Part shown: positions 7,645 through 16,370 of the stretch, piece after piece
Layout: each line of letters begins with the position of its first letter
Numbering within the stretch: the stretch's first letter is position 1
Origin: Haloferacaceae archaeon PL-Br10_E2g29
Lineage (GTDB): Archaea; Halobacteriota; Halobacteria; Halobacteriales; Haloferacaceae
Direction: 5' to 3'
Length of the DNA: 26,689 nucleotides
Assembly: GCA_001563965.1 (NCBI GenBank)
Contig: LKMS01000002.1
Location: 1-26,689 of the forward strand
Translations under genes and position numbers: made by a program
The notes under the pieces: generated by a model
What the model was told of the DNA's origin: nothing
The model's input: only the letters and a program-made list of their open reading frames with translations
Databases searched by the model: none

Positions 7645-8607
7645 TTAGACGACATCGATCCAGAGCTGTGTCGTGAGGTCCGCATCGCTGCGGTCGAGTG
7701 TGCCGCTCGCAGTGGTGCCGTCTTTGAACACGAGAAACCGAAGGCGAATGGGCTCGCCGGTCAGTGTGGGGGCGATCTGGCGCTCCATGATTCGTCCATC
7801 ACCGTCTTCGAGATCGACCGTGAACCGGTCGACCTGCTGTTGGATGGCGACCTCGCCGTCGTCACCGATTGCGTCGGCAACGACGACGACCTCATATGAG
7901 ACGGCTCGGTGTTCGTTGTTTTCGAGTCCGAAGTACAGCGACTCGCCCTCACCAGCGGTAAACGTCTCGGGATACGTTTCGACCGAGAGCTCGCCACCGG
8001 TTTCCGAGAGCAGATACGTTTCGGTGTAGCTGTCGCCGGATGATGGCACCGCGGCGATGAAGCCAACCGAGCCGACGAGCAACAGGATCGACACGACGAG
8101 CACTGCCGTCTGCCGACGGCCGCCGCTGCCAACCACGCCAAGCCGATTTTGGCCGGCCACAATCATTCCACTCGAAAGGGGTCGCGCCCGCTGGACGGCT
8201 GGCAGTCGTTGTCGGCGAGCTAGCGCGATGACGAGTCCGGCCAGCGTGGCAACCGTCACGGCGGTGACAACCGGCGCGAGTCGGATCGTAACGGCAACCA
8301 ACCGGTCAATAACAACCCCGATGATGGCGACGAGCATCCCACTGAGGACAACCGAAAGCACGAGTCGAACCGTCCAGCCGGGACGACTAGTCGGCGAAAC
8401 CGTCGACGCAGTTGCTGCCGGCGGTGGCTGGTCCGGAAAGATCGCCGAAACGACCGCGTACCCCGGAAGAAACAGGAGAAACGGAATGGCGAGCAGCCAC
8501 CGAACCGGCCCGGTGAGTTCGGTCCCAACGAGGGTCGCACCGATGGCGACGACGACGACTCCCGCAAGCAGGAGGTCAGTCGTCCACCGCGATGGGGCGT
8601 CGCTCAT
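7645..8607 (-). CDS. DUF1616 domain membrane protein
   Basis: Membrane protein of 320 residues. Helices lie at about 11-28, 35-55, 80-100, 110-130 and 167-187, and an extracytoplasmic beta-rich domain fills about 190-320. The second helix, WLLAIPFLLFLPGYAVVSAIFP, is the hallmark N-terminal signature of DUF1616 proteins. The C-terminal domain has repeated beta motifs (YPETFTAGEGESLYFGLEN, a Cupredoxin/Big-like pattern) and ends LTTQLWIDVV. Function is unknown; DUF1616 genes commonly sit in archaeal surface-polysaccharide loci. Its ATG overlaps the stop codon of the upstream 677-residue gene by four bases (ATGA), so the two are translationally coupled and probably act together. Confidence 0.87.
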   Translation of the reverse strand: MSDAPSRWTTDLLLAGVVVVAIGATLVGTELTGPVRWLLAIPFLLFLPGYAVVSAIFPDQPPPAATASTVSPTSRPGWTVRLVLSVVLSGMLVAIIGVVIDRLVAVTIRLAPVVTAVTVATLAGLVIALARRQRLPAVQRARPLSSGMIVAGQNRLGVVGSGGRRQTAVLVVSILLLVGSVGFIAAVPSSGDSYTETYLLSETGGELSVETYPETFTAGEGESLYFGLENNEHRAVSYEVVVVADAIGDDGEVAIQQQVDRFTVDLEDGDGRIMERQIAPTLTGEPIRLRFLVFKDGTTASGTLDRSDADLTTQLWIDVV

Positions 8608-10637
8608 GTCGCCCCTCCAGCGCTCACTGACGAGTGCATACAGAGCCGGACGTTGTCGTTCGCGTACACGAGATTTCGGGTGTCAGCGCACGCGACGTCG
8701 GGCGCGATGGTCCGGCTATCAATCGACCGGGTGGGCTCGCCGGCCTCGCGAAAGCCCGCGGGCCCCTCGGTTTGGTAGTCACGAGCGATAAACGGCCGTT
8801 CGGCGGTCGATCCGTCTTCGTCAAAGACGGCGACCAGTCCCCCATACCCGCCGAGTCGTTGATACAGCGTCGTATACGGGTGGTCGCTGTCGACACTCGC
8901 ATCGAAGTCCGGCGCGTAAATCCGACTGATCGTGTCGACGGCAGCGATTTCGGTGTCCGTGTAGGAGAACCGCGGATGTTGTTCGTCAAACGCCGGGCTG
9001 TCGAGCGTCGCCTTTTCGGCGACGACCATCGTCATCGGGTAGCCGACCGCGAGGATGACAAAAACGACCAGAATTACCCGCCGAGAGGCGCTGGTCGAGA
9101 GATGAAACAGGCCGACGGCAGCGATGATCGCAAACAGCGCGTACATGAAGGCCATCCACCGACCCGGGAGAATCGTCCGTACCCCGAACAACGAGAAGCC
9201 AAAAATGATGACGAACATCGTTGAGGCACTAATGAGAAAGATGCCGATGAGTTCGGCCGGCTGGTTCATGCGAAGCAGGGTGAGCCCCCCGATAACCGCG
9301 ACCGACAGCAAAATCGCAAAGCCGGCCCAGTCGATAAACGGAATCAGCTCGGCCATAAGCCCGTGTTGGGCGGCCTCACCACCACTGCCGCCACCGCCAC
9401 CACCACCGCCCGCGCCGCTAGCGAGGTTGAGAAAGCCCGCTTCGCCAAGCAGGGTGGCCTCAAGCGTGTCGAGAATCTGCACCAAAAACGGATCTTCAGC
9501 GTACCACGGTGTCGAAAGCCACGCGGCAATGGTGACCCCGAGGGTGAGAACGAACGTCCCTGCGAAGGCACCCAGCGTTCGTGGAGAAACCGTGCTGTCG
9601 AGCGGCGGGAACAGTCGAACAGCGATGACGACCACGGTGGTCACGGCGAGAAACACGAGAATAATCGCGGTCGACACCTGATGCGTAAAGACGATTGCGA
9701 GACTGAATACCGCCAAAAGACCAACTGCCCAGAGGTCGTCGGTGAAACAGAGCCGAGTGACACAGTACAACGCACCCAGAAAGAAGACCAGTCCGAGACT
9801 CGTTGGAATCTGGTGAATTCCCCAGCGGATGAACTCGTCACCAAAGGCGTAGAGTGCGGTGGCAACAAGGGCCCACCGCGCCGGCACGAGCAGGTTGGCG
9901 GTGCCGTAGATGAACAGCGCCGAAAGCGGCACCAACAATCCGACAGAAAAGTACATTCCGACCCGCGCCGAGCCGAACACCAGGGCGGCGATCGCGCCAA
10001 GACTGTGGTACAACGGTGCCATGGAATACTTGCTGTCCGCAATCGCCGACAACGACTCGGCCTCGACAATTCCGGTCACAAACACTGGCACGTGTGTCCA
10101 GATGTCGACGCCGACGAAGCCCGGCGTCATGAACAACACCGAGAGGCGAATAACGACGGCGGCGACAATAATCTGTGCTAACACGAGTCCGGGAGCCAGA
10201 TCCGCATCATCGGTGAGCAACGGCTGTGCGAGAATGAGCGAGCCAACCAGCCCCGTGAGGAGGTAGATGCCGGGCGTTCGGCTGCCGGTGACTGACAGCG
10301 CGATGACGAGCGCAGCCAGTCCAGCGAACACCGTTGCCGGAAGATAGCCGATGGCAACCGCCGGCAACGTCGGAAGCGGAAACTCGGTTGGTCGGTGATG
10401 CTGGACGACGAGATACACCACACAGGCGACGCCGGTCGCAACGGGAATGATGATCAAGAGCACCTGTGTCGTCACGAGGCGAAGGCCCAACAGGAGAATG
10501 CAGGCGACGACACCGAGCTTGGCGAGCGAGCGGTCGATACGGCTGGCCGAGAGCCACTGCTGAAGCATATGTTGACTCATTGCAGCGGCCTCCGCGGACG
10601 AACGCCCAGCCACCGTGACCGTCGTCGCCGACGCCAT
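8604..10637 (-). CDS. Large polytopic membrane protein, possible GT-C-type glycosyltransferase
   Basis: Protein of 677 residues with a dozen or more membrane helices across about residues 40-560, followed by a soluble C-terminal extracytoplasmic domain (about 570-677). An acidic loop VGVDIWTHVPVF follows an early helix, which is where GT-C enzymes carry catalytic acids, and the loop pattern SKYSMAPLYHSLGAI is reminiscent of dolichyl-phosphate-sugar transferases. This makes a GT-C role possible but unproven; a flippase or structural partner is the alternative. A run of eight glycines with one serine interruption (about residues 405-420) lies in a loop. The ATG at 10637 is used; Met20 (base 10580) is an alternative that drops a Thr/Ala-rich leader. 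Its four-base overlap with the DUF1616 gene indicates a two-gene operon. Confidence 0.75.
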   Translation of the reverse strand: MASATTVTVAGRSSAEAAAMSQHMLQQWLSASRIDRSLAKLGVVACILLLGLRLVTTQVLLIIIPVATGVACVVYLVVQHHRPTEFPLPTLPAVAIGYLPATVFAGLAALVIALSVTGSRTPGIYLLTGLVGSLILAQPLLTDDADLAPGLVLAQIIVAAVVIRLSVLFMTPGFVGVDIWTHVPVFVTGIVEAESLSAIADSKYSMAPLYHSLGAIAALVFGSARVGMYFSVGLLVPLSALFIYGTANLLVPARWALVATALYAFGDEFIRWGIHQIPTSLGLVFFLGALYCVTRLCFTDDLWAVGLLAVFSLAIVFTHQVSTAIILVFLAVTTVVVIAVRLFPPLDSTVSPRTLGAFAGTFVLTLGVTIAAWLSTPWYAEDPFLVQILDTLEATLLGEAGFLNLASGAGGGGGGGGSGGEAAQHGLMAELIPFIDWAGFAILLSVAVIGGLTLLRMNQPAELIGIFLISASTMFVIIFGFSLFGVRTILPGRWMAFMYALFAIIAAVGLFHLSTSASRRVILVVFVILAVGYPMTMVVAEKATLDSPAFDEQHPRFSYTDTEIAAVDTISRIYAPDFDASVDSDHPYTTLYQRLGGYGGLVAVFDEDGSTAERPFIARDYQTEGPAGFREAGEPTRSIDSRTIAPDVACADTRNLVYANDNVRLCMHSSVSAGGAT

Positions 10638-10859
10638 GGCGACCGTGGTTGACGCCGTGGCTGTTGATGTTGCGCGGACAGTAGCAATCGATTACCACAC
10701 ATATCTCCGAAACTCATGTCCAGAACATACCTGTCGTTTCGGCAGGAACCGGTTTGTTATAGCCGTCGTACTCACCCGGTAGGAACACGTTACTTCGCCC
10801 ACTCAGTCGTGTCATCACCGCCCTACCAGGCCGCGTTTGAAGCCGATACAACGTCAAAA

Positions 10860-11795
10860 TCATCGAGACAATACCGAGTCGTAGACGGTCCGGAGTCGCT
10901 TTCCCATCCGGTCGATACCAAGCGGTTCGACGGCCTGCCGACCGTTCGATCGCTCGCCACGACCCAGCACTGCAAGCAGTCCAGCCTGCAACGCTTCGTC
11001 GGTCTCACAGACAAATGACGGGTTGACACCGTCGAGCCGCTCGGCAACGTCGCCGACGGCTGTCGACACGACGGGGAGATTGCAGGCCAAGGCCTCTTTG
11101 ACCGCGTTCGGCGAGCCCTCGTGGTGCGAAGTCACCAACAGCGCGTCGGCGGCGTTCATGTAGTCGGGCATTCGTTCGTGATCAACGCCGTGGAGTGTCT
11201 GGAGTGGTACCGGTTCGCCCAGTTCGCGTTCGACCGCTTTGACGACCGCCGCCGCTCGTGGATAGTTTTTCACCGGTCGTTGTTTCGCGTAGGGAAAGAG
11301 GACGTGTTTTTGCTCGTGTCGCCAGCCGACGGCCTCGCGAGCCATCCGTTGGGAAGCCGGTCGAAACACCGAGAGATCGACGCCGTGTGGAATCACGTGG
11401 GCGTCGACTGGGAGCATCCCGGCCATCTGCTCGCTCATGACGATTACGGCGTCGGCACGGCGTGCACACTGCCGGCTGAGTTGGCCGACACGGCCAGAGA
11501 GATCCGATCCCCAAAACGAGAGAACGACCGGTCGGCGCGGTTGTGCCAGCGCCATCGGTGCGGTCAGCCCGTAGTTGGCGTGGACGAGATCGATCGACTC
11601 GGCTGACGCGCGAAGCACCCGGCCGTAAAATCGAACATAGTCGAACGACGACCGGCCGCGTGCGTCGGTGTCGGTGACCGTTCGACTGCCGGAAACGGCG
11701 ACCGTCCGTGATTCGACCCCCTCACGGGCCAGCGAATCAAGCTGCTGTCGGAAAAACGGGGCGTGTTGATTGGTGACCAGTGAGAGTACATCCAT
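10860..11795 (-). CDS. Glycosyltransferase family 4 (GT-B fold)
   Basis: Protein of 311 residues, cytoplasmic or membrane-peripheral, expected to move a sugar from a nucleotide donor to a growing glycan. The N-terminal GT-B half contains VLSFWGSDLSG (91-101). The hinge region has HVIPHGVDLSVFRP (133-146), a GT4 hallmark. The C-terminal donor-binding half has the EX7E motif in EGSPNAVKEAL (Glu226 and Glu234), then LPVVSTAVGD. It is shorter than many GT4 enzymes (350-400) because the N-terminal half is compact. The ATG at 11795 was chosen because it begins the first beta-strand (MDVLSLVTN); more upstream in-frame sequence is not domain-like. It is divergent from the sulfatase-like gene at 12000. 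Donor and acceptor are not predictable. Confidence 0.9.
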   Translation of the reverse strand: MDVLSLVTNQHAPFFRQQLDSLAREGVESRTVAVSGSRTVTDTDARGRSSFDYVRFYGRVLRASAESIDLVHANYGLTAPMALAQPRRPVVLSFWGSDLSGRVGQLSRQCARRADAVIVMSEQMAGMLPVDAHVIPHGVDLSVFRPASQRMAREAVGWRHEQKHVLFPYAKQRPVKNYPRAAAVVKAVERELGEPVPLQTLHGVDHERMPDYMNAADALLVTSHHEGSPNAVKEALACNLPVVSTAVGDVAERLDGVNPSFVCETDEALQAGLLAVLGRGERSNGRQAVEPLGIDRMGKRLRTVYDSVLSR

Positions 11796-11999
11796 GGGAG
11801 GCCCGCTGGCGACGAGTCGAAAGCGGATATCCTTTCGAGGTTCGCCACCGCTGTTTGTTAGCCGCTGTATACCGGCTGCGGCCCCTACCCAACAAGGGTC
11901 GCCGGCGTCCGCCAGCCGATGTGTGGGCGTGGCTAACAAAGTCGCTATCGGGGGGAGTTAACCCATGGGACAACCGAGACGCGTCACTGGAGCAGAAAA

Positions 12000-13361
12000 A
12001 TGAGCGCGGACAGCCGAAACATCGTGTTGGTTTCGATCGACAGCCTTCGGGCAGATCACTGCGGATTTCTCGGCGACGACCGCGAACTCACCCCGGCGAT
12101 GGATCGACTCGCTAGTGAGGGTGTCAGCTACCAACAGGCGATTGCGCCCGGCCCACAAACGTTCTCGTCGATGCCGGCGATTTTCACCGGCCAGCGCCGC
12201 CGGCCCACGACACTTTCGGAGTATCCACAGGAAACCCACTGGGCCCGGCGTCTTGCCGGGATTTCCGAGCATCTCGATCGGTACTCGTCGCTCGCCGAAC
12301 GGCTGGGCGACCGGGGGTATTCGACCGCCGGCATCTCGCCGAATCCGTGGACCTCCTCGGCGTCTGGGTTCGACCGTGGCTTCGACCAGTTCGTCGAGTT
12401 CGCCGACAGCGACGCGGTCGGTTGGCTCCGGAAAGCCGTCAGCCATATTCCCGGTGTCGACACCGAGTCGCGCGCCGTTTCGTTGGCGATGAATCTGCTC
12501 TCAGGCAACGAGTTCTTCTCACAGTGGAATACGCTGTATGACGACATTGAGCGGGCCAGAGCATCGCTCACCGAGCCGTACTTCCTGTGGGTGTTCATTC
12601 TCGACTGCCATTTTCCGTTCGTGCCCACTCGTCAACACCGCGTCGAGCAATCAACAATCGGCACCTACTACAGCGCGATTCGCTCGGCAGAACCGATGCG
12701 CAGGAAGGGGACGACGATGTCGACGCGTGCACGAGAGTCGATGCTTCGGAGCTACCGCGATACCGTCCGCGCAAGCGACGCATTCGTCGACACACTGCAG
12801 AACGATTTCGCCGACGACGACCCGGTGTTGTTCGTACACGCTGATCACGGCGAATCCTTCGGCGAGCACGGCAACTTCGGCCACCACCATCGCTCGGTGT
12901 ACGAGGAGAACATTCACGTACCATACTTCGTGCACAACGCGGGCGTTGAGGCAACCGTCGATCGGCCGACCTCGCTCACCAGTATCCATGACACGGCGCT
13001 GTCGATCGCCCGCGAGGGGCGGTTCGATCCGGGCGTCGACACCGCCACCGGCCAAACCTCTAGGTTCGGGATGATGAAAAACGGTGATGCCGGTGAGCCG
13101 GCGGTCGTCGCTGCCAGCGAGTGTGGAACCAATCGGACGCTTCGCGGGTCGCCAGAAAAGTATCTCAGCCACGACGGCGAGCAGGAGGTTTTCAACCTCG
13201 CTGTCGACCCCGACGAGCGAGTCAATCTCGCCGACGAGAACCCACACCGTACCCGCGAGTTGCGCAATCGGCTCGAAGGGTTCGATGACCACCGGGTCGA
13301 AACCGGTCGGATTCACCATGCCGTCCGGCAGCTCGCGAGTCTCGAAGCGCTGTCCGTCTGA
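12000..13361 (+). CDS. Sulfatase / alkaline phosphatase superfamily protein
   Basis: Protein of 453 residues with the sulfatase-type core. Metal-binding residues are visible: Asp14 in VSIDSLRAD and Asp282-His283 in HADHGESFGEHGNFGHHH. At the usual nucleophile site the family motif C/S-x-P-x-R reads S57-M-P-A-I, so the formylglycine-forming Cys is replaced by Ser and the motif Arg is absent. It may therefore be a phosphoesterase, a phospho-group transferase or a non-standard sulfatase. A second typical feature is the C-terminal substructure YLSHDGEQEVFNLAVDPDE. No signal peptide is seen. GGAG at 11989-11992 is a possible ribosome-binding site. It sits between GT4 and the Gfo/Idh operon, implying a role in glycan modification. 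Confidence 0.85.
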   Translation: MSADSRNIVLVSIDSLRADHCGFLGDDRELTPAMDRLASEGVSYQQAIAPGPQTFSSMPAIFTGQRRRPTTLSEYPQETHWARRLAGISEHLDRYSSLAERLGDRGYSTAGISPNPWTSSASGFDRGFDQFVEFADSDAVGWLRKAVSHIPGVDTESRAVSLAMNLLSGNEFFSQWNTLYDDIERARASLTEPYFLWVFILDCHFPFVPTRQHRVEQSTIGTYYSAIRSAEPMRRKGTTMSTRARESMLRSYRDTVRASDAFVDTLQNDFADDDPVLFVHADHGESFGEHGNFGHHHRSVYEENIHVPYFVHNAGVEATVDRPTSLTSIHDTALSIAREGRFDPGVDTATGQTSRFGMMKNGDAGEPAVVAASECGTNRTLRGSPEKYLSHDGEQEVFNLAVDPDERVNLADENPHRTRELRNRLEGFDDHRVETGRIHHAVRQLASLEALSV

Positions 13362-13445
13362 ACAGCCGCAATCCGGGTTCTTCCAGCAGAAATAGGTTCT
13401 ACGAAAACCGCACAGCATGGGCAGCGGTAGCCCTGAAGTATGTGC

Positions 13446-13452
13446 AAAAAAA
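13446..13452 (-). terminator. T-run terminator after the Gfo/dehydrogenase/DUF354/RHH operon
   Basis: Seven A on the plus strand give a T7 run on the minus strand, about 65 bases past the stop of the last gene of the minus-strand operon at 13516. This fits an archaeal intrinsic terminator. Confidence 0.45.
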
Positions 13453-13515
13453 GCAATTGGCAGTCACTGAAAGCGATCGCTCACAGAGTCGTAAACAGGG
13501 CACAAAACGAGCGTC

Positions 13516-13878
13516 TCAGAGATAGCCGAGCGATTCAAGACGCTTGCGCATTGCGTCTGTTGTGAGGTCTTCTTCGGTGTTCGCGAGCTCGTCGTCAGTG
13601 TCGACATCAACAACGGTTTTTTCGACGGTATCGGAGCCATTCTGCAACGGAGCATCGGCGGCAGCCGTGTCGGCCCCAGCGGCGTCAACCGTCTCAAGCT
13701 CGCGAAGCAGCGTCTCGAGTGCGAAGCTCGCGTAGTCGTCGACCGACGCAAACTGCGTTCGATCGAGTCGAGCTTCGATGTCGGCGGCGACCGACGAGGG
13801 GATTCGAAGCTGGGTGGTTGGTTCGCCGGGGGCGGGACAACTGGTCGGCTCGGATCGATCTGATGTGTTGTTACTCAT
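13516..13878 (-). CDS. Small ribbon-helix-helix-like protein with C-terminal LxxLGY motif
   Basis: Protein of 120 residues. Residues 21-62 resemble a ribbon-helix-helix DNA-binding fold: a beta-strand TTQLRIPSSV, then helix AADIEARLDRTQFASVDDYASF, then ALETLLREL. Such 'RIP... SVDDYAxFALE' sequences occur in CopG-like and related archaeal proteins. Residues 63-100 are an acidic, Ala/Asp-rich linker, and the last residues are MRKRLESLGYL. The ending resembles the C-terminus of the sulfatase-like protein at 21116-22147 (QLEALGYV). The ATG at 13878 overlaps the DUF354 stop by eight bases, so it is translationally coupled and is the last gene of the operon. It may regulate the operon or act with the enzymes; neither is shown. 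Confidence 0.75.
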   Translation of the reverse strand: MSNNTSDRSEPTSCPAPGEPTTQLRIPSSVAADIEARLDRTQFASVDDYASFALETLLRELETVDAAGADTAAADAPLQNGSDTVEKTVVDVDTDDELANTEEDLTTDAMRKRLESLGYL

Positions 13879-15004
13879 GGGTTGGAATGGATTTCGTGAT
13901 AACGTCAACCAGCTGCTGGGTAACGTTTGGCTGGTCGGCAAGCAGGCGCTCGCGGCGCATGTGCCAGTCGGCGCTGTCGAGGCCCGAATCGAGCAGCGAA
14001 CGGACGTGTTTGAGTGCGCGCTGTTCGTCGGCAAACGACCACAGCAGGCCGTAGCGGTCTTCGAGTTCGCGAAAAACGTTTTCGTCAGCGTCGCTCACCA
14101 TCGTGTTGATCCGAACCGATGGCGTGCCGACCATCGCCGCCTCCGTCGACATCGTTCCCGAGTCGCCGACGTAGAGCACGGCGTGCGCGAGGACGTTGTG
14201 GATGGCTTCCGGCGGGATCGACAGCCGGTGGGGTTCGAGATCCGGTGGCAACTCCCCCTCCGCCGAGAGGTAGACCTCCCCGTACTCGGAGAGCAACGTG
14301 ACGAGCGCCCGTGTCGTCCCCGGCGACAACCCGGCGTGGCCGACGTCGTGGTAGGCATCCCAGCCGGCGAGTCGGATTACAAAGAAGGGCTCATCGGGGT
14401 CGATATCGATCGTACGGAGCGCCGCGGGATCCGGCGTAAAGAACTGCGGGTGTAGGTACGCCAGTTCCTGAAAGTCCATCGGCTGTCGCCGGTCGTCATT
14501 GACCGGGAGCACGAAACTTTCGGGCACACAGATGGTGTCGACAAACGGGAGGGTGAGCCGGTAGTTGAGCAGCCGCATTGCCCGCGAGTTGATTTTCGTG
14601 TCGCTGACGACGACGTGCTGACAGCCGATCAGCGCCGAAACGTGGGCAGCCGCCGGGCTCAGCCGGCTGACGATCACGTCGGGGTTGGTTCGCCGAGCGA
14701 ACGCGAGCAGCCGCTTTTCGCGAAGCCCAAGCTCCCAGAGCAGTCCCGGAAACGAGTCGCCGCGAGTCGTCAACGCGGTGTGCTCGATGCCATAGGCGTC
14801 GAGTAGTTCCACGGTGACCTCCTTGACGCGGGAAGTGACGAACGTGTCGTGACCCGCACGGTCGAGTTCGGCGATGGCGTTGCGAAACAGGTGGACCTGT
14901 GCGGGATGGCCGATATCGAAGAGGATTCGGCCGGCGCCAGCCGACGGCGACGACGTCCGCACACTGGCTGCATCGCTGCGTCGCGTCCGGGCACTTTCGG
15001 CCAT
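13871..15004 (-). CDS. DUF354 protein, GT-B-like
   Basis: Protein of 377 residues with a two-lobed GT-B-like layout. The N-terminal lobe opens with ILFDIGHPAQVHLFRN (27-42), the DUF354 hallmark. The C-terminal lobe has YVGDSGTMSTEAAMVGTPSV (258-277), the UDP-binding-like segment of this family, which is distantly related to UDP-GlcNAc 2-epimerases and lipid-A-disaccharide synthases. A sugar-transferase role is likely but unproven. The ATG at 15004 was chosen because it leaves only a one-base gap after the dehydrogenase stop at 15006; a GTG or ATG six codons upstream would overlap it. It is part of an operon and is overlapped by the downstream RHH-like gene. Confidence 0.87.
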   Translation of the reverse strand: MAESARTRRSDAASVRTSSPSAGAGRILFDIGHPAQVHLFRNAIAELDRAGHDTFVTSRVKEVTVELLDAYGIEHTALTTRGDSFPGLLWELGLREKRLLAFARRTNPDVIVSRLSPAAAHVSALIGCQHVVVSDTKINSRAMRLLNYRLTLPFVDTICVPESFVLPVNDDRRQPMDFQELAYLHPQFFTPDPAALRTIDIDPDEPFFVIRLAGWDAYHDVGHAGLSPGTTRALVTLLSEYGEVYLSAEGELPPDLEPHRLSIPPEAIHNVLAHAVLYVGDSGTMSTEAAMVGTPSVRINTMVSDADENVFRELEDRYGLLWSFADEQRALKHVRSLLDSGLDSADWHMRRERLLADQPNVTQQLVDVITKSIPTHE

Positions 15005-15005
15005 C

Positions 15006-16370
15006 TCAGGGCCACCTCCCACCGATGGTGTACACCGGGGCCTCAGTCGACTCCGGGTCTATCGACTGTCGCCCGTCGAGGATGGGTGCGTCGAACGCCG
15101 TCCAGTCGAGGCCGGCGAACTCATCGTGCGGCGTGAGCACAACAACGACATCGGCCGACTGCGTCGGCAGCTCCGCGAGGTCGACTCGGTCGATGTCGTC
15201 GAGCCCCGTCCAGTCGTCAAGCAGCGGGTCGACACCGGACACGGTCGCACCCGCCTCCCGAAGCAGTCGCGCGATCGGGACTGACGGGGCGTTTCGCAGC
15301 TCCTCGATGTTGGCCTTGTAGGTCAATCCGAGCAGCAACACGTGTGGTGTCTCCCGGTCGGAGTCGGTTGTCTCAACAAGCCGGCTGATGAGCGATACGG
15401 TGTAGTCGGCCATCCCGTCGTTGACCGCGCGAGCGGTGGTGAGAAGCGGGTCGTCGACATCGAACGCGCCGGTGAGAAAGTACGGATACACCGGAATACA
15501 GTGGCCACCGACGCCGGGGCCGGGCGTGTGGATTTCGCAGAACGGCTGGGTGTTTGCAACGTCGATGGCTTCGGTGAGGTCGGCGTCGATCGCCTCGGCG
15601 TACCGAGCAAGCTGGTTGGCCAGCGCAATGTTGACGTCGCGGTAGACGCCTTCGAACACTTTGACCGCCTCGGCGACGGTTGAGCCGCTCGTTTCGATAA
15701 CCGCATTCTCGGTGATCGCTCCGTAGAGCAGTCCCGCCACGCGGGTGCTTTCGGCGTCGATGCCGCCGACAACTTTCGGGTGGCTGCCGCGAATATCCGC
15801 AAGCGCCTCGCCGCTAACGGTTCGTTCGGGACAGGCCGCGACACCGAACGAGCCGGGATCGAGGCCGCTGATTTCGGCGAGCAGCGGACCGACGCGGTCG
15901 ACGGTCGTTCGCGGCGGAACCGTCGACTCGACAATGACGATATCGCCCGGCGACAATCCCTCGCCAATGTCGCGAACCGCCGCGAGCAACATCGAGAGGT
16001 CGGGTGTGTGGTCGTCAGTCAACAGCGTTGGCACCATGAGGACGTGCACGGCGGCCTCGGTCGCTGCGGCCACCGAGTCGGATGTGGCCCGGAGCGACCC
16101 GTCCGAAACGATGTCGTCGACGAGTTCCGCAAGACCGGGTTCGCGTTTGATGTGACAGTCGCCGGCGCGGATCGTTTCGACGACCCGTTCGTCGATGTCG
16201 ACGCCGATCGTGTTGCCCGACACCGAGGCGTAGACGGCCGCCAGCGGGAGGCCCATTTTGCCGAGGCCGTAGACGGCAACCGGCACGTCGCCCGCGGTGA
16301 ACGCCGCCTGTTGGGCTGTCGGCGACTCGGTCGAGCCGTAGAGGCCGTCGACAGCGGATTGCTGACTCAT
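15006..16370 (-). CDS. UDP-N-acetylhexosamine 6-dehydrogenase (WecC/WbpA-like)
   Basis: Cytoplasmic NAD-dependent enzyme of 454 residues that oxidises the C6 hydroxyl of a nucleotide sugar to a uronate in two steps. Seen: GLGKMG nucleotide-binding motif (35-40) followed by LPLAAVYA; ACPERTVSGEAL (179-190), where CPER is typical of the UDP-HexNAc branch (WecC, WbpA); Lys237 and Asn247 of the catalytic set (KVFEGVYRDVNIA); and the catalytic Cys291 in GVGGHCIPVYPYFL. The C-terminal lobe has GLTYKANIEELRNAPS, another hallmark. The ATG at 16370 overlaps the Gfo/Idh stop in an ATGA arrangement, so the two are coupled. Substrate is likely UDP-GlcNAc or UDP-ManNAc; which one cannot be told. Confidence 0.93.
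   Translation of the reverse strand: MSQQSAVDGLYGSTESPTAQQAAFTAGDVPVAVYGLGKMGLPLAAVYASVSGNTIGVDIDERVVETIRAGDCHIKREPGLAELVDDIVSDGSLRATSDSVAAATEAAVHVLMVPTLLTDDHTPDLSMLLAAVRDIGEGLSPGDIVIVESTVPPRTTVDRVGPLLAEISGLDPGSFGVAACPERTVSGEALADIRGSHPKVVGGIDAESTRVAGLLYGAITENAVIETSGSTVAEAVKVFEGVYRDVNIALANQLARYAEAIDADLTEAIDVANTQPFCEIHTPGPGVGGHCIPVYPYFLTGAFDVDDPLLTTARAVNDGMADYTVSLISRLVETTDSDRETPHVLLLGLTYKANIEELRNAPSVPIARLLREAGATVSGVDPLLDDWTGLDDIDRVDLAELPTQSADVVVVLTPHDEFAGLDWTAFDAPILDGRQSIDPESTEAPVYTIGGRWP

Noticed and set aside
10638..10859. Small gene between the polytopic protein and the GT4 gene
   Set aside because: Only short out-of-context frames; nothing beyond promoter-like sequence.
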